The position numbers were made by a program, and so were the translations under genes. A stretch of DNA of 64,000 nt. Source: Kitasatospora phosalacinea. Its GTDB lineage: Bacteria > Actinomycetota > Actinomycetes > Streptomycetales > Streptomycetaceae. Position 1 is the first letter of the stretch. Every line of letters begins with the position of its first letter. The notes under the pieces are model-generated. The model searched no databases. It was given only the letters and a program-made list of their open reading frames with translations, and was not told the origin of the DNA. Positions 34,408 through 46,081 of the stretch are shown piece after piece. The stretch lies in the NCBI RefSeq assembly GCF_030268885.1, contig NZ_BSSA01000016.1, positions 62,001-126,000 on the forward strand. Reading direction: 5' to 3'.

Positions 34408-34430
34408 CCCCTCCTGCGGAGGGGTTTTCT
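34408..34430 (+). terminator. Attenuator terminator upstream of leuS
   Basis: A perfect 7-bp stem CCCCTCC/GGAGGGG (34408-34414 with 34418-34424), loop TGC, then TTTTCT. It stands between the leader peptide and leuS. An upstream CCGGC/GCCGG hairpin (within ~34377-34394) could take part in the alternative structure. Confidence 0.75.
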
Positions 34431-34479
34431 GCTTTCTACGGCCTGTTCGCTGACTGATGACGATGGAGCTTGAAGGACC

Positions 34480-37359
<2,880 letters not shown>

Positions 37360-37677
37360 CGGGACCAGGGCCGACGCGCTGTCGGCCAGCTGGGGCCGGT
37401 CGTTCCCGTGGAGGGGCGGCCGGCCCTTCGCCGTGTGCGGATGCGGTCGGGTCGACCGCCGGAGGAGTGCGAACAAGGTGGCTCCGTTCTTGGGGGAATG
37501 CGCGCGGGATCTCAGGGAGATCGCTTGGGGACATCCCTGAGCTGTCCCTGATCTCGGGCGGGAGGGGCGCCCACGGCCTGCTGTCGGCCGCCGCTCCGGG
37601 CTACGGTGGAGGTCTGGCGGACAAGCGGACCGCAACGGGCGGTCCAAGGCCGGTCACGGGCGGAAGGTGGGCTCCCG
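37360..37677. other. Intergenic region with overlapping inverted repeats
   Basis: 318 bases without a convincing gene. An imperfect GC hairpin just after leuS may act as terminator. The notable part is 37509-37555: CTCAGGGA (37511-37518) with TCCCTGAG (37534-37541), overlapped by GGGACA/TGTCCC and by GATCTCAGGGA/TCCCTGATCTC. Such nested repeats could be an operator for the downstream gene. Confidence 0.45.
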
Positions 37678-38439
37678 ATGGAAGCGCTCGGTGTGGTGGT
37701 GGCGCTGGTCGCGCTGTTCGGGGTCGCGTTGCTGGTGATGGCCGTGGTCGGAACGGTGAAGGCGGCGAAGGCGATGGCGGCCAAGGTCGACCGGCACAGC
37801 GCCAACGCCCAGCGGGCGATGGAGAACGCCGCCCTGAAGGCGAAGAGCATCGCCAGGCCGGGCGAGCAGGGCCGGATCGCCGCGCTCCGGCTGTCCCTGC
37901 GCACCGCACTGGACTCCACCCGCCAGGTCCTGCAGTCCGGCCTGCCGCAGGACGGCCAGCTCGGTGACGCCCTCCACCTGCTCACCCGCCTCGACTCGCA
38001 CGCCGCGGAGCTCGATGCCGAACTCCGCATGCTGGAGCGCGAGCCGATCAGCGGCCGGGTCGCCGCCAAGCTCCCGGAGCTGCGCGAGCGCGTCGAGCGG
38101 ATCACCCACTCCGCGGACTCCCTGCGGTGGGCCGCCCAGGACCGGATGCGCCGCTTCGCCGACGACGAGCTCGCCCGGCTCGGCAAGGAGTGCCAGGACG
38201 AAGCCGGAGCGCTGCGCCACTGGACCCCGGCCGAGGGGGCTGCCGAGGGCGCGGACTTCCTGAAGGGCCCCCGGGGGACGGCCGCCGCTTCCGCCGAGGA
38301 GCCCGTCGACCGCAGGAAGGGACTCGCTGCCGGTCGCCCGACCAGCGCCGAGGAACTGCTCGGGCTGGCCGCCGAGCCGCTCTCCCGCCTCGCCGACCGC
38401 CTCCGCAAGCCGAACCCGGCGGGACCCAACCGCCCCTGA
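37678..38439 (+). CDS. Membrane-anchored coiled-coil protein, unknown function
   Basis: 253 residues. One N-terminal transmembrane helix (~4-24, VVVALVALFGVALLVMAVVG) is followed by a long helical, charged region (~28-190) with heptad-like Leu spacing, probably a coiled coil, then a Pro/Ala-rich tail. The ATG giving MEALGVVV has GGAAGG about 10 bases upstream. I do not recognise a named family. It lies between leuS and degV with separate promoters likely on both sides. Confidence 0.7.
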   Translation: MEALGVVVALVALFGVALLVMAVVGTVKAAKAMAAKVDRHSANAQRAMENAALKAKSIARPGEQGRIAALRLSLRTALDSTRQVLQSGLPQDGQLGDALHLLTRLDSHAAELDAELRMLEREPISGRVAAKLPELRERVERITHSADSLRWAAQDRMRRFADDELARLGKECQDEAGALRHWTPAEGAAEGADFLKGPRGTAAASAEEPVDRRKGLAAGRPTSAEELLGLAAEPLSRLADRLRKPNPAGPNRP

Positions 38440-38557
38440 CCCCGCGTCACGAGGCGGTTGCCGTCCGTGCTCGGAGAAGTTACCCGGCGCATTCGGGGGC
38501 AAACCATCGAACTGCGGGCGCTGTCCTCCCGGCCCGGCGGCGGGTAACCTCCGGCTC

Positions 38558-39502
38558 ATGCCCGGCCACCTCGCACTTGTCACGGATTCCACCGCGTATC
38601 TGCCCCAGGAGGCGGTGGACCGGCACCGCATCCGCGTGGTACCGCTCAGCGTCGCGGTCGGTGACGAGGTCTTCGCGGAAGGCGTCGAGATCTCCCCGAA
38701 GGACGTCGCCGAGGCCCTGCGTTCCAAGCAGCGGGTGACCACCTCCCGTCCCAGCCCCGAGACCTTCGCCGCCGCCTACCGGGCCGCCGCCGAGGCCGGT
38801 GCGCGGGGCATCGTCTCGGTCCACCTGTCGGCCGAACTCTCCGGCACGGCGGAGGCCGCCCAGCTGGCAGCCTCCGCCGTGCCGATCCCGGTCCGGGTGG
38901 TCGACAGCCGGCTCGTCGGCATGGCCCTGGGCAGCTGCGTCCTGGCCGCCGCCGAATCGGCCGAGGCCCTGGACGCGGTCCGTGCCGGTGCGGGAGACGC
39001 TGCCCCCGGGGCCGGGGCGGTCGGCGACGGCGGGGCGGGCGCCGAGGCCACCGAGGCGGACCTCGACCTGGTGGTCGCCGCCGCCGAGGGCCGGGCCGCC
39101 GGTACCGCGGGCTTCTTCTACGTCGACACCCTGGAGCACCTGCGGCGCGGCGGGCGGATCGGAACCGCCCAGGCGCTGGTCGGCTCCGCGCTGGCGGTGA
39201 AGCCGCTGCTGCACCTGGCCGGAGGCCGGATCGAGCCGCTGGAGAAGGTCCGCACGGCCTCCCGGGCGATCGCCAGGCTGGAGGAGATCGCCGTCGAGCG
39301 CGCCGGGCAGCAGGCGGTCGACATCACCGTCCACCACCTCGCCGCCGAGCACCGGGCCGAACCGCTGGCGGAGCGGCTGCGGGACCGCGTCCCCGGCCTG
39401 CAGGAGCTCTACGTCAGCGAGGTCGGAGCTGTCATCGGCGCGCACGTCGGCCCCGGTCTACTGGCCGTAGTGGTGTCTCCGATCATCGCATCGTCGCACT
39501 GA
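38558..39502 (+). CDS. DegV family fatty-acid-binding protein
   Basis: 314-residue protein of the DegV/EDD fold, whose members bind one fatty acid and, in Firmicutes, feed fatty-acid kinase. It starts LALVTDSTAYLPQEA. Family segments are TSRPSPETF with the lipid-contacting Ser/Thr, SVHLSAELSGT, and VGAVIGAHVGPG at the end. An Ala/Gly-rich insertion (~145-165) is unusual. The ATG is 7 bases after TAACCT (38545-38550). No kinase partner lies nearby. Confidence 0.92.
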   Translation: MPGHLALVTDSTAYLPQEAVDRHRIRVVPLSVAVGDEVFAEGVEISPKDVAEALRSKQRVTTSRPSPETFAAAYRAAAEAGARGIVSVHLSAELSGTAEAAQLAASAVPIPVRVVDSRLVGMALGSCVLAAAESAEALDAVRAGAGDAAPGAGAVGDGGAGAEATEADLDLVVAAAEGRAAGTAGFFYVDTLEHLRRGGRIGTAQALVGSALAVKPLLHLAGGRIEPLEKVRTASRAIARLEEIAVERAGQQAVDITVHHLAAEHRAEPLAERLRDRVPGLQELYVSEVGAVIGAHVGPGLLAVVVSPIIASSH

Positions 39503-39536
39503 CGCGGGCTGGAATCACCCGTTCGAGCGACAGGAG

Positions 39537-39562
39537 TTATCCACAACCCCGAGTTGTCCACA
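39537..39562 (+). promoter_or_regulatory. Two DnaA boxes upstream of comEA
   Basis: TTATCCACA (39537-39545) and TTGTCCACA (39554-39562), same strand, start-to-start distance 17 bases. Both are perfect 9-mers of the bacterial/streptomycete DnaA-box consensus. They lie in the 112-base degV-comEA gap, 40 bases before the comEA -10 box (39602-39607). Confidence 0.7.
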
Positions 39563-39614
39563 GGGTCGGGCGAATTCTCCGACGACTCGTCAGGGCCGAT
39601 CTACTGTCCTCGCC

Positions 39615-40778
39615 ATGAGGACCGTCACCACACCCCAGACCCGCCGACGTCAGACCACCGAGACCGCCCGGGCCCGCCTCGACCGCCTCTTCCCGGCCGA
39701 CCCGCCCACCGATCCCGACGACCGCCTCGGGCCTCCCCCCGGAAGCACCGCAGAGCCGACTCCACGGCCGGAGCACGGTGCGGAGAGCGCCGGGGCGGGG
39801 GCGTCGCAGTACGAACCGGAAGGGCCGCCGGAGACCGGACGCAGCGCCGCTGGGTCCGCTGAACCGGCCGAGCCGGAGTCGGCGGCTGCGTCCGCGCAGC
39901 CCGCCGCCGACCCGTGTGCCGCGGCCGACCGTGCAACCCTCTCCGGCCGCGGCAGTACCGGCTCGCCGCCGGAACGGGACCCTCCCGCAGAGGAGTCCGC
40001 TCCGGGCGGGACCGCCACGCCGAAGCCCACCGCGACCGTCGACCCTCCGGACCCTCCGGACGGCAGCTGGGCCGACACCCCGTGGGACCCGGATCCGCCG
40101 CCCGCACCCCGACCCACCCCGAACCCGGTCGCCGCGCCTTCCACCACCCCGCCGAAACTCCCGCTGCGGTTCCGCCTCCCCGCCGCATGTGCCCTCGACC
40201 GCCGAGCCGTACTCGGCCTGACCGTCCTGCTCGTCCTCGCCACCGGCTACGCCGTCCAGCACTTCTGGCTGGCCCGGCCGCACCCCGTTGCCGTTCCGAC
40301 CATCGCCATGGCGGAAACCGTTTCCGACCGGGCCGGGGGAGGAGCGCCCGCACCTCCGTCGACCAGCCCACCCCTCGTCATCGACATCGCCGGGAAAGTC
40401 CAGAGCCCCGGCCTGCGGACCCTCCCCGCGGGTTCACGGGTCGCCGACGCCCTGACCGCCGCGGGCGGACCGCTGCCCGGTGCCGACACCAGCCTCCTCA
40501 ACCTCGCCCGTCCACTCACCGATGGAGAACAAATCCTCGTGGGCACCGACCCGCTGCCCGGTGGTGCGGTCCCGGCCGCCCCCACGGGCCCCGTGAGCCT
40601 CAACCGCGCCGGGGCGGAGCAGCTCGACTCGCTCCCCGGCGTGGGGCCCGCACTGGCCCAGCGCATCCTGCAGTACCGCCTCACCCACGGCCCCTTCCAA
40701 TCGCTCGACCAACTCCGCCACGTCCCGGGCATCGGAGCGCGGAAGTACGAGGACCTCAAGCCGTTCCTGACCCTCTGA
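39615..40778 (+). CDS. comEA: Competence-type DNA-binding protein ComEA
   Basis: 387-residue membrane-anchored DNA receptor. The first ~190 residues are a cytoplasmic Pro/Glu/Ala-rich region, much longer than in Bacillus ComEA. A transmembrane helix (~202-222) is followed by an SLBB domain (~258-325, VIDIAGKVQSPGL) and two helix-hairpin-helix motifs (~335-385: LPGVGPALAQRIL and VPGIGARKYEDL). The ATG is 7 bases after TACTGT. It is paired with comEC, although streptomycetes are not known to be naturally competent. Confidence 0.92.
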   Translation: MRTVTTPQTRRRQTTETARARLDRLFPADPPTDPDDRLGPPPGSTAEPTPRPEHGAESAGAGASQYEPEGPPETGRSAAGSAEPAEPESAAASAQPAADPCAAADRATLSGRGSTGSPPERDPPAEESAPGGTATPKPTATVDPPDPPDGSWADTPWDPDPPPAPRPTPNPVAAPSTTPPKLPLRFRLPAACALDRRAVLGLTVLLVLATGYAVQHFWLARPHPVAVPTIAMAETVSDRAGGGAPAPPSTSPPLVIDIAGKVQSPGLRTLPAGSRVADALTAAGGPLPGADTSLLNLARPLTDGEQILVGTDPLPGGAVPAAPTGPVSLNRAGAEQLDSLPGVGPALAQRILQYRLTHGPFQSLDQLRHVPGIGARKYEDLKPFLTL

Positions 40779-41218
40779 CCTCCCACTCCCCGCTGTCTTC
40801 CGGAACTGCTGCCAGGCCGATCCAGGCCCGTTCTCCACAACCCCCGCGAGGAGGTGCCGCCCCGCCCGACGAGCCGCTGCACCACGCGTTTCCGGTCGAC
40901 AGGGCCGCCGCCTGCCACCCGGATGCACCGAGCCACCGGGCCCACCCCGCCGAGGCCCGCTCCCGCCCTGCCCCCCTACTGGGGAGAAGGCGCCCCACCG
41001 CCCGATCCCGCGCTCTGTCCGGGCCTCACCTCCTGTGCCGAGGCCGCCGCGAGAACACCCCCGTCCCGCTGATCGGAGACCCGCCCCCTGCACCGACCCC
41101 TGCCGCTCCGTACGGGGCGAGCAGCCCCCGTACCGGGCGAGCCCGTTGAAACCCGGCCGCTGCCGCCACCACCACCCGCACGATGCCGACCACCGCCCAC
41201 GCCGAGAGGAGGTGCCCG
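40779..41218. other. 440-base comEA-comEC intergenic region
   Basis: No convincing gene on either strand; frames here are Pro/Arg-rich with no recognisable domain. It contains a one-mismatch DnaA-box-like TTCTCCACA (40831-40839) and a hairpin GTACGGGG/CCCCGTAC (41110-41133) with a direct repeat of GGGCGAGC-type sequence. The strong Shine-Dalgarno at 41207-41213 belongs to comEC. Confidence 0.5.
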
Positions 41219-43999
41219 ATGTCGGCCGCACCCGCCCGCACCCACCACCTCGCCCACCACCGGACCGACTACCGACTGCTCCTCCCGGCCTGCACCGCAT
41301 GGGCGGTCACCGCCGCAGTCCTCGGACTGGGCCCCGACCGACATCCGACACTGCTCGTGGCCGCCCTGGCCGCCGCGGCGGTTGCCCCCGCCCTGCTCCG
41401 TACGAAAGGCCCTCGCCGTGCGCTCCACCGCCTGACCGCCGCCGTCCTGCTGACCGCTGCCGCGGCAGCCACCACCACCGTCCTGCACACCGCCGACCTA
41501 CGCCGGGGCCCGCTGCCCGCACTGGCCCGCCCACCCCTCGCCCCGACCGCACCACCGTCCACCCGGGCCGGGCAGCAGGCCGACGTCGACGAGCGGGGTG
41601 CGACGGAACCGGCCGAGGAGAAACCCGCCAACCCCGAGGTCACCGTCGAGTTGACCGTCACGGGCGATCCGAAGCAGCACGACCCGCACACCCGGGGCAG
41701 TTCGCTGTCCCGCCCCACCCTCACCGTCGCCGCCCTCGTCACCCGGATCCGCACCCACCCCGCCCCCGGGGGCGGCCCCGTTCCGGCGCCCACCGCCACC
41801 CGCACACCCGTCACCCTGCTGATCCGCTCCCAGGAGGACTACCCGTGGCAGCAGTTGACCCCTTCCACCGAACTGGAGTTGCGAGCAGAAGTACTGCCGG
41901 AACAACCGCAGGCCGCGGGCGGATCGGGAGGCGGGCGCCGTACCGGCAGCGCGGCGCTGCTCGTCCCGCAGGGGCCGCCTCGCCTCATCGCGCCGCCGAA
42001 CCTCCCGCAGCGCCTCGCGGCCCACCTCCGCAAAGGGCTCCGCGACGCTTGCGACCACCTGCCGCCGGACACCCGGGGGCTGCTCCCCGGGTTGGTGGTG
42101 GGTGACGTGTCCAGACTGCCCGAGGACCTGTCGGACGCCTTCCGGGCCACCGACCTCGGTCACCTGGTCGCGGTGAGCGGCGCCAACCTGGCGATCGTCC
42201 TGGCCGTCCTGGTCGGCGGTGCACCGAGCGACCCCGACCTCCCCGCCCGCGGCGGCCTGGCCGGGCTGCTGGGCCTCTCGTTCCGGACGACGGCCCTGCT
42301 CGGGACCGTACTGACGCTGGCCTTCGTCACCGTCTGCCGACCCGACCCGAGCGTGCTCAGAGCCGCTGCCACCGGGCTGATCGGACTACTGGCACTGGCC
42401 ACCGGCCGACCGAGGAGAGGCGTCCCGGCGCTGGCCGGTGCGGTCCTGGTCCTGGTCCTGGCCGACCCGTACCTGGCCCGCTCGTACGGGTTCCTGCTCT
42501 CCGTGCTGGCCACTGCCGGGCTGCTGGTGCTCGGTCCGCGGTGGACGGCGGCGCTCCGGGCCCGTCGCTGGCCGCACCACCTGGCGTCGGCGGTCGGTGC
42601 CACCGCGGCGGCACAGGCGTTCTGCTCGCCGGTCACCGTGCTGCTCGCGCCCCGGATCAGTCTGGTCGGAGTGCCGTGCAACCTGCTGGCCGAGATCGCG
42701 GTCGCCCCCGCCACCCTGCTCGGGTTCGGTGCGCTCGCGATCGCGCCCCTCTCGCAGGGAGCGGCGGAGTTCCTGACGGACCTCGCGGCGCTGCCGGTCG
42801 GCTGGCTGGCCACCGTCGCCCGGTACGGGGCGGGACTGCCAGGAGCCGAACTGGCCTGGCCCGCCGGGCCGTTCGGGGCGGTCCTGCTGGTGGTGGTGAT
42901 CGTCTCGCTGGTCTGGGCGGTACCGCCGCTGCTGGCCGGCCGACGGCTGCGGCGCCGTCGGAGCAGGGCACTGGTCGCCCTCGTGGCCGCCCTGCTGCTG
43001 CCGCTGGTGCTGCTGCGCCCGCCGGCCGTCGTCCGGTTGGCGACCGGCTGGCCCGCACCGGGCTGGCGGCTGGCGGCGTGCGACGTCGGGCAGGGCGACA
43101 TGACGGTGCTGCCCGTCGGGCCGGAGAGCGCCGTGGTGGTGGACGCCGGGCCGGACCCCAAGGCGGCCGACTCCTGCCTGCGGAGCCTCGGCGTGGTCAG
43201 GGTTCCGCTGCTGGTCCTGACCCACTTCCACGCCGACCACGTGGAAGGCGTTCCAGGGGTGCTGCGCGGTCGGTCGATCGGAGCGATCGAGGTGACGAGC
43301 ACGGAAGAGTCGGACGGCGAACGGTCCCGGGTGCTCCGTTGGGCGGCGGCCGACGGCATCCCGGTGGAGCACGCGCAGCGCGGTGAACGGCGCACCGCCG
43401 GTGCGGAACTGTCCTGGGACGTCCTGTGGCCTACCTCGCCCCCGGCGGTCGACGCCGAGGGGCCGAACAACTCCAGCATCGCGATCCTCGCAGTGCTCGG
43501 GCCGCCCGCAGCCCCGCTGCGAGTCGCCCTGCTCGGAGACCTGGAACCTCCGGCCCAGGCCGCGGTGCTGGCGCTCGGCGCACCGCCCCGGCCCCGTCTC
43601 CGGGCGCCGGGGGAAGGAACGGACGGTGGGACGCCAACTGCCCCGGCCGACGAGGAGGACGGGTCCGCAGCCCTGACGGGGAGGGCGGTGGCCGCCGACG
43701 GGAGCGCGGCCCGGAGCGGTCCGGGGCCGCCGGGGGTGGGGAGGGTGGACATCCTCAAGGTGGCGCACCACGGATCGGCGAACCAGGACTGGTCGTTGAT
43801 GGCCGCGCTCCGCCCGCGGCTGGCCCTGATCTCCTGCGGGGCGGGCAACCCGTACGGGCATCCGGCACCTCGGACCATTGCCGGGCTGAAGGCGCTCGGT
43901 GCGACGGTGGTCCGGACCGACCGCTCCGGGGACGTCGCGGTCCTGGGCGACGCGCGGACCTTGGCCGTGGCGACGCACCCGCACCCGGGCCACGGCTGA
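41219..43999 (+). CDS. comEC: DNA-internalisation competence protein ComEC/Rec2
   Basis: 926-residue polytopic membrane protein. An N-terminal pair of helices (~20-90) is followed by a variable OB-like region (~100-300), the Competence domain with many helices (~295-600; LVAVSGANLAIVLAVLVGG) and a C-terminal metallo-beta-lactamase domain (~620-920). The latter has DVGQGDMTVL, LTHFHADHVEG (HxHxDH) and KVAHHGSANQD. I chose the ATG at 41219 because AGAGGAGGTG precedes it at ideal spacing; an ATG 12 codons upstream has no such site. It should form the DNA channel with ComEA. Confidence 0.93.
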   Translation: MSAAPARTHHLAHHRTDYRLLLPACTAWAVTAAVLGLGPDRHPTLLVAALAAAAVAPALLRTKGPRRALHRLTAAVLLTAAAAATTTVLHTADLRRGPLPALARPPLAPTAPPSTRAGQQADVDERGATEPAEEKPANPEVTVELTVTGDPKQHDPHTRGSSLSRPTLTVAALVTRIRTHPAPGGGPVPAPTATRTPVTLLIRSQEDYPWQQLTPSTELELRAEVLPEQPQAAGGSGGGRRTGSAALLVPQGPPRLIAPPNLPQRLAAHLRKGLRDACDHLPPDTRGLLPGLVVGDVSRLPEDLSDAFRATDLGHLVAVSGANLAIVLAVLVGGAPSDPDLPARGGLAGLLGLSFRTTALLGTVLTLAFVTVCRPDPSVLRAAATGLIGLLALATGRPRRGVPALAGAVLVLVLADPYLARSYGFLLSVLATAGLLVLGPRWTAALRARRWPHHLASAVGATAAAQAFCSPVTVLLAPRISLVGVPCNLLAEIAVAPATLLGFGALAIAPLSQGAAEFLTDLAALPVGWLATVARYGAGLPGAELAWPAGPFGAVLLVVVIVSLVWAVPPLLAGRRLRRRRSRALVALVAALLLPLVLLRPPAVVRLATGWPAPGWRLAACDVGQGDMTVLPVGPESAVVVDAGPDPKAADSCLRSLGVVRVPLLVLTHFHADHVEGVPGVLRGRSIGAIEVTSTEESDGERSRVLRWAAADGIPVEHAQRGERRTAGAELSWDVLWPTSPPAVDAEGPNNSSIAILAVLGPPAAPLRVALLGDLEPPAQAAVLALGAPPRPRLRAPGEGTDGGTPTAPADEEDGSAALTGRAVAADGSAARSGPGPPGVGRVDILKVAHHGSANQDWSLMAALRPRLALISCGAGNPYGHPAPRTIAGLKALGATVVRTDRSGDVAVLGDARTLAVATHPHPGHG

Positions 44000-44143
44000 C
44001 TGCCGGACCGGGGCGGGCACCGGAGCGGCGGGAGGTGGCGGGAACGCCCGCCCGAACGGGTGCGGCACCTCGTTCGGGCGGGACCGGTGGGCGTCGTGGA
44101 CGAGCGTCGTGGGTGGGCGGTCGGGCGCTGGGAGGGGCGGGCG

Positions 44144-44407
44144 TCAGCCCTGCTCCCGCCAACCGTCCTGTTCGGCGACGAGCTGGTCGAGCTCGGTCAG
44201 CAACCGGGGGGTCCAGCCCTCGTCCTCGGGGGCCTCGACCACCACCAGCCACTGGGCGTCCTCGGCGTCGTCCTCCCCGGCGAGGGCGTCCCGGACCACC
44301 TCGACGTCGCCCAGCTCGGGCCAACGCGCGCTCAACTCCTCAGCAACCTCCTCCGCCGCATCGCGGTCGGGGAGGACGAGCAACTGACGGTCATTGTTCT
44401 CGATCAC
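44144..44407 (-). CDS. Small acidic protein of unknown function
   Basis: 87 residues, rich in Asp and Glu, starting MIENNDRQLLVLPDRDAAEEVAEEL. The GTG start has GAGGAG 9 bases upstream. The predicted fold is alpha/beta with two conserved-looking blocks (DGWREQ at the end; AQWLVVVEAPEDEGWTP in the middle). It is transcribed opposite to comEC and holA. I recall similar small acidic proteins in streptomycete annotations but no function. Confidence 0.65.
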   Translation of the reverse strand: MIENNDRQLLVLPDRDAAEEVAEELSARWPELGDVEVVRDALAGEDDAEDAQWLVVVEAPEDEGWTPRLLTELDQLVAEQDGWREQG

Positions 44408-44559
44408 GTCATCATTCTCCTCAGCCCCGGGGCGGGTCCGGCATCGACCCCGCCTCCCGATCGGGGCGCGGACACGGGCACGGGAAGGGGTCAGGAAGGT
44501 GGGAGGGGAAGGGCCGTGGCGCGGTGGGCTGTCGTCGCGGCGTGCGATCCTGGTACGCG

Positions 44560-45555
44560 ATGGCCAGGAAGAGTGCACCCGACGACCTGCTCGCCCCGCT
44601 GACCGTTGCGGTCGGCCAGGAGGAGCTGCTGCTCGACCGCGCGGTTGCCGAGGTGGTGGCCGCGGCGCGGGCGGCGGACCCGGAGACGGACGTCCGGGAC
44701 CTCGCACCGGGAGCCCTGCAGCCGGGCCAGTTGGCGGAGCTCACCACGCCCTCGCTCTTCGCCGAGCGGAAGGTCATCGTGGTCAGGGCCGCGCAGGACC
44801 TCTCGGCCGACTCGGTCAAGGAGGTCAAGGCGTACCTGGAGTCGCCCGCCGAAGAAGTGATCATGGTGCTGGTGCACGCGGGCGGCGCCAAGGGCAAGGG
44901 GCTGCTGGACGCGGCGAAGAAGGCGGGCGCCCGGGAGGTCGCCTGCGCGAAGCTCACCAAGGCGAGCGAGAAGCTGGCCTTCATCCGCAACGAGTTCCGC
45001 ACCCTGGGGCGGGCCGCCACCCCCGAGTCCTGCCAGGCGCTGCTGGACGCCCTGGGCAGCGACCTGCGGGAACTGTCCGCCGCGTGCAGCCAGTTGACGG
45101 CCGACGTGGAAGGTCCGATCGACGAGACGGCGGTCGCCAAGTACTACAGCGGTCGCGCCGAGGCGACGGGCTTCGAGGTGGCGGACCTCGCGGTGACCGG
45201 CCGGGCCGCCGAGGCCCTGGAGCGGCTGCGCTGGGCCCTGGCCGTCGGCCAGCCGCCGACCGGCATCACCTACGCGCTGGCCTCCGGCGTCCGCAGCATC
45301 GGCCGACTCGCCTCCGCGGGCCGCAACCTGCGGCCCGGCGACCTGGCGCGCGAACTCGGCATGCCGCCCTGGAAGGTCGACCGGGTGCGCCAACAGATGC
45401 GCGGCTGGACCGGCGACGGAGTGGCCGCCGCGCTGACCGCCGTCGCCGAGGCCGACGCCGCCGTGAAGGGCGGCTCCGACGACCCCGCGTACGCGCTCGA
45501 GCGGGCCGTCGTCGCGGTCGCCCGCGCCTCCAGGGCCGGCTCCCGCCCCTACTAG
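44560..45555 (+). CDS. holA: DNA polymerase III subunit delta
   Basis: 331-residue clamp-loader subunit that opens the beta clamp. The three-domain layout fits HolA: a nucleotide-binding-like domain I (~10-145), a lid (~145-220) and a helical collar domain (~225-325). Conserved features are the KVIVVRAAQDL strand region and the ALASGVRSIGRL helix. The ATG giving MARKSAPDDLL begins the homology. It follows comEC, as in many bacteria where comEA-comEC-holA-rpsT is conserved. Confidence 0.93.
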   Translation: MARKSAPDDLLAPLTVAVGQEELLLDRAVAEVVAAARAADPETDVRDLAPGALQPGQLAELTTPSLFAERKVIVVRAAQDLSADSVKEVKAYLESPAEEVIMVLVHAGGAKGKGLLDAAKKAGAREVACAKLTKASEKLAFIRNEFRTLGRAATPESCQALLDALGSDLRELSAACSQLTADVEGPIDETAVAKYYSGRAEATGFEVADLAVTGRAAEALERLRWALAVGQPPTGITYALASGVRSIGRLASAGRNLRPGDLARELGMPPWKVDRVRQQMRGWTGDGVAAALTAVAEADAAVKGGSDDPAYALERAVVAVARASRAGSRPY

Positions 45556-45684
45556 CAGCTGGGCAGGACCCCGGGGAGGGGCTCCCCGGAGCGGAGAGGG
45601 AAACGGGCGCAGGGGGCCGGTCGACGCAGCAGGCCGTGCCGCCCGCGTCAGACGCACAGGTGCAGGCCGGGGTCGTTGCGGCCT

Positions 45685-45748
45685 GGTGGTCGGGTGGTCG
45701 GGTGGTCGGGTGGTCGGGTGGTCGGGTGGTCGGGTGCTCCGGTGGTCG
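45685..45748. repeat. 8-bp tandem repeat (GGTGGTCG)x8
   Basis: Eight consecutive octamers; seven are exact GGTGGTCG and the seventh reads GGTGCTCC. The period is not a multiple of three, and the array lies between genes. Confidence 0.95.
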
Positions 45749-45810
45749 GGTGGGCTCGGGCGTCGAGTCCGGTCGAACCCGGCGCGGCCGGGCCCGGGGC
45801 CGGAACGCCG

Positions 45811-45841
45811 ACTGCCCGCCCGGGAGGCCCGGGCGGGCAGT
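45811..45841. terminator. Bidirectional hairpin between holA and rpsT
   Basis: A perfect 14-bp stem (45811-45824 with 45828-45841) and 3-base loop AGG. Confidence 0.7.
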
Positions 45842-46081
45842 GGGGCGAGGGCCCGCGCGGGGCGCTCTCACCGTGGAGCTGTGAAGCTGGATGTACCGCA
45901 CCCGCGTGGCGAACGCAGGCCGCGTGCGGTACGGGTCGTGCTGCTCGTCGGAGGCCGGGTAGAGGGCCGGAGCTCCGGGAGCGGGTGGTCGGCGGTGGCG
46001 GGTAGAGGGCCGCGGGTTCACGCCGACCGGGTGGTGCCGGGGCACCGGGCGCACGGCGGGGCCGTGCGCGGAGGGCCTGGA

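Larger units (their letters stand above)
45556..46081. other. 526-base gap between convergent holA and rpsT
   Basis: No gene supported. It holds the octamer repeat (45685-45748), a bidirectional hairpin (45811-45841) and a 9-bp inverted repeat GTACCGCAC/GTGCGGTAC (45893-45901 with 45924-45932). Frames across it are repetitive and unlike proteins. Confidence 0.55.

Noticed and set aside
34381..34430. T-box riboswitch before leuS
   Set aside because: No T-box core sequence or specifier loop is visible; the leader-peptide layout explains the terminator better.
40854..41072. Possible 72-residue gene between comEA and comEC
   Set aside because: Pro/Arg-rich, no Shine-Dalgarno, no resemblance to a protein family.
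45685..45748. CRISPR array
   Set aside because: Units are 8 bases with no spacers and no cas genes.
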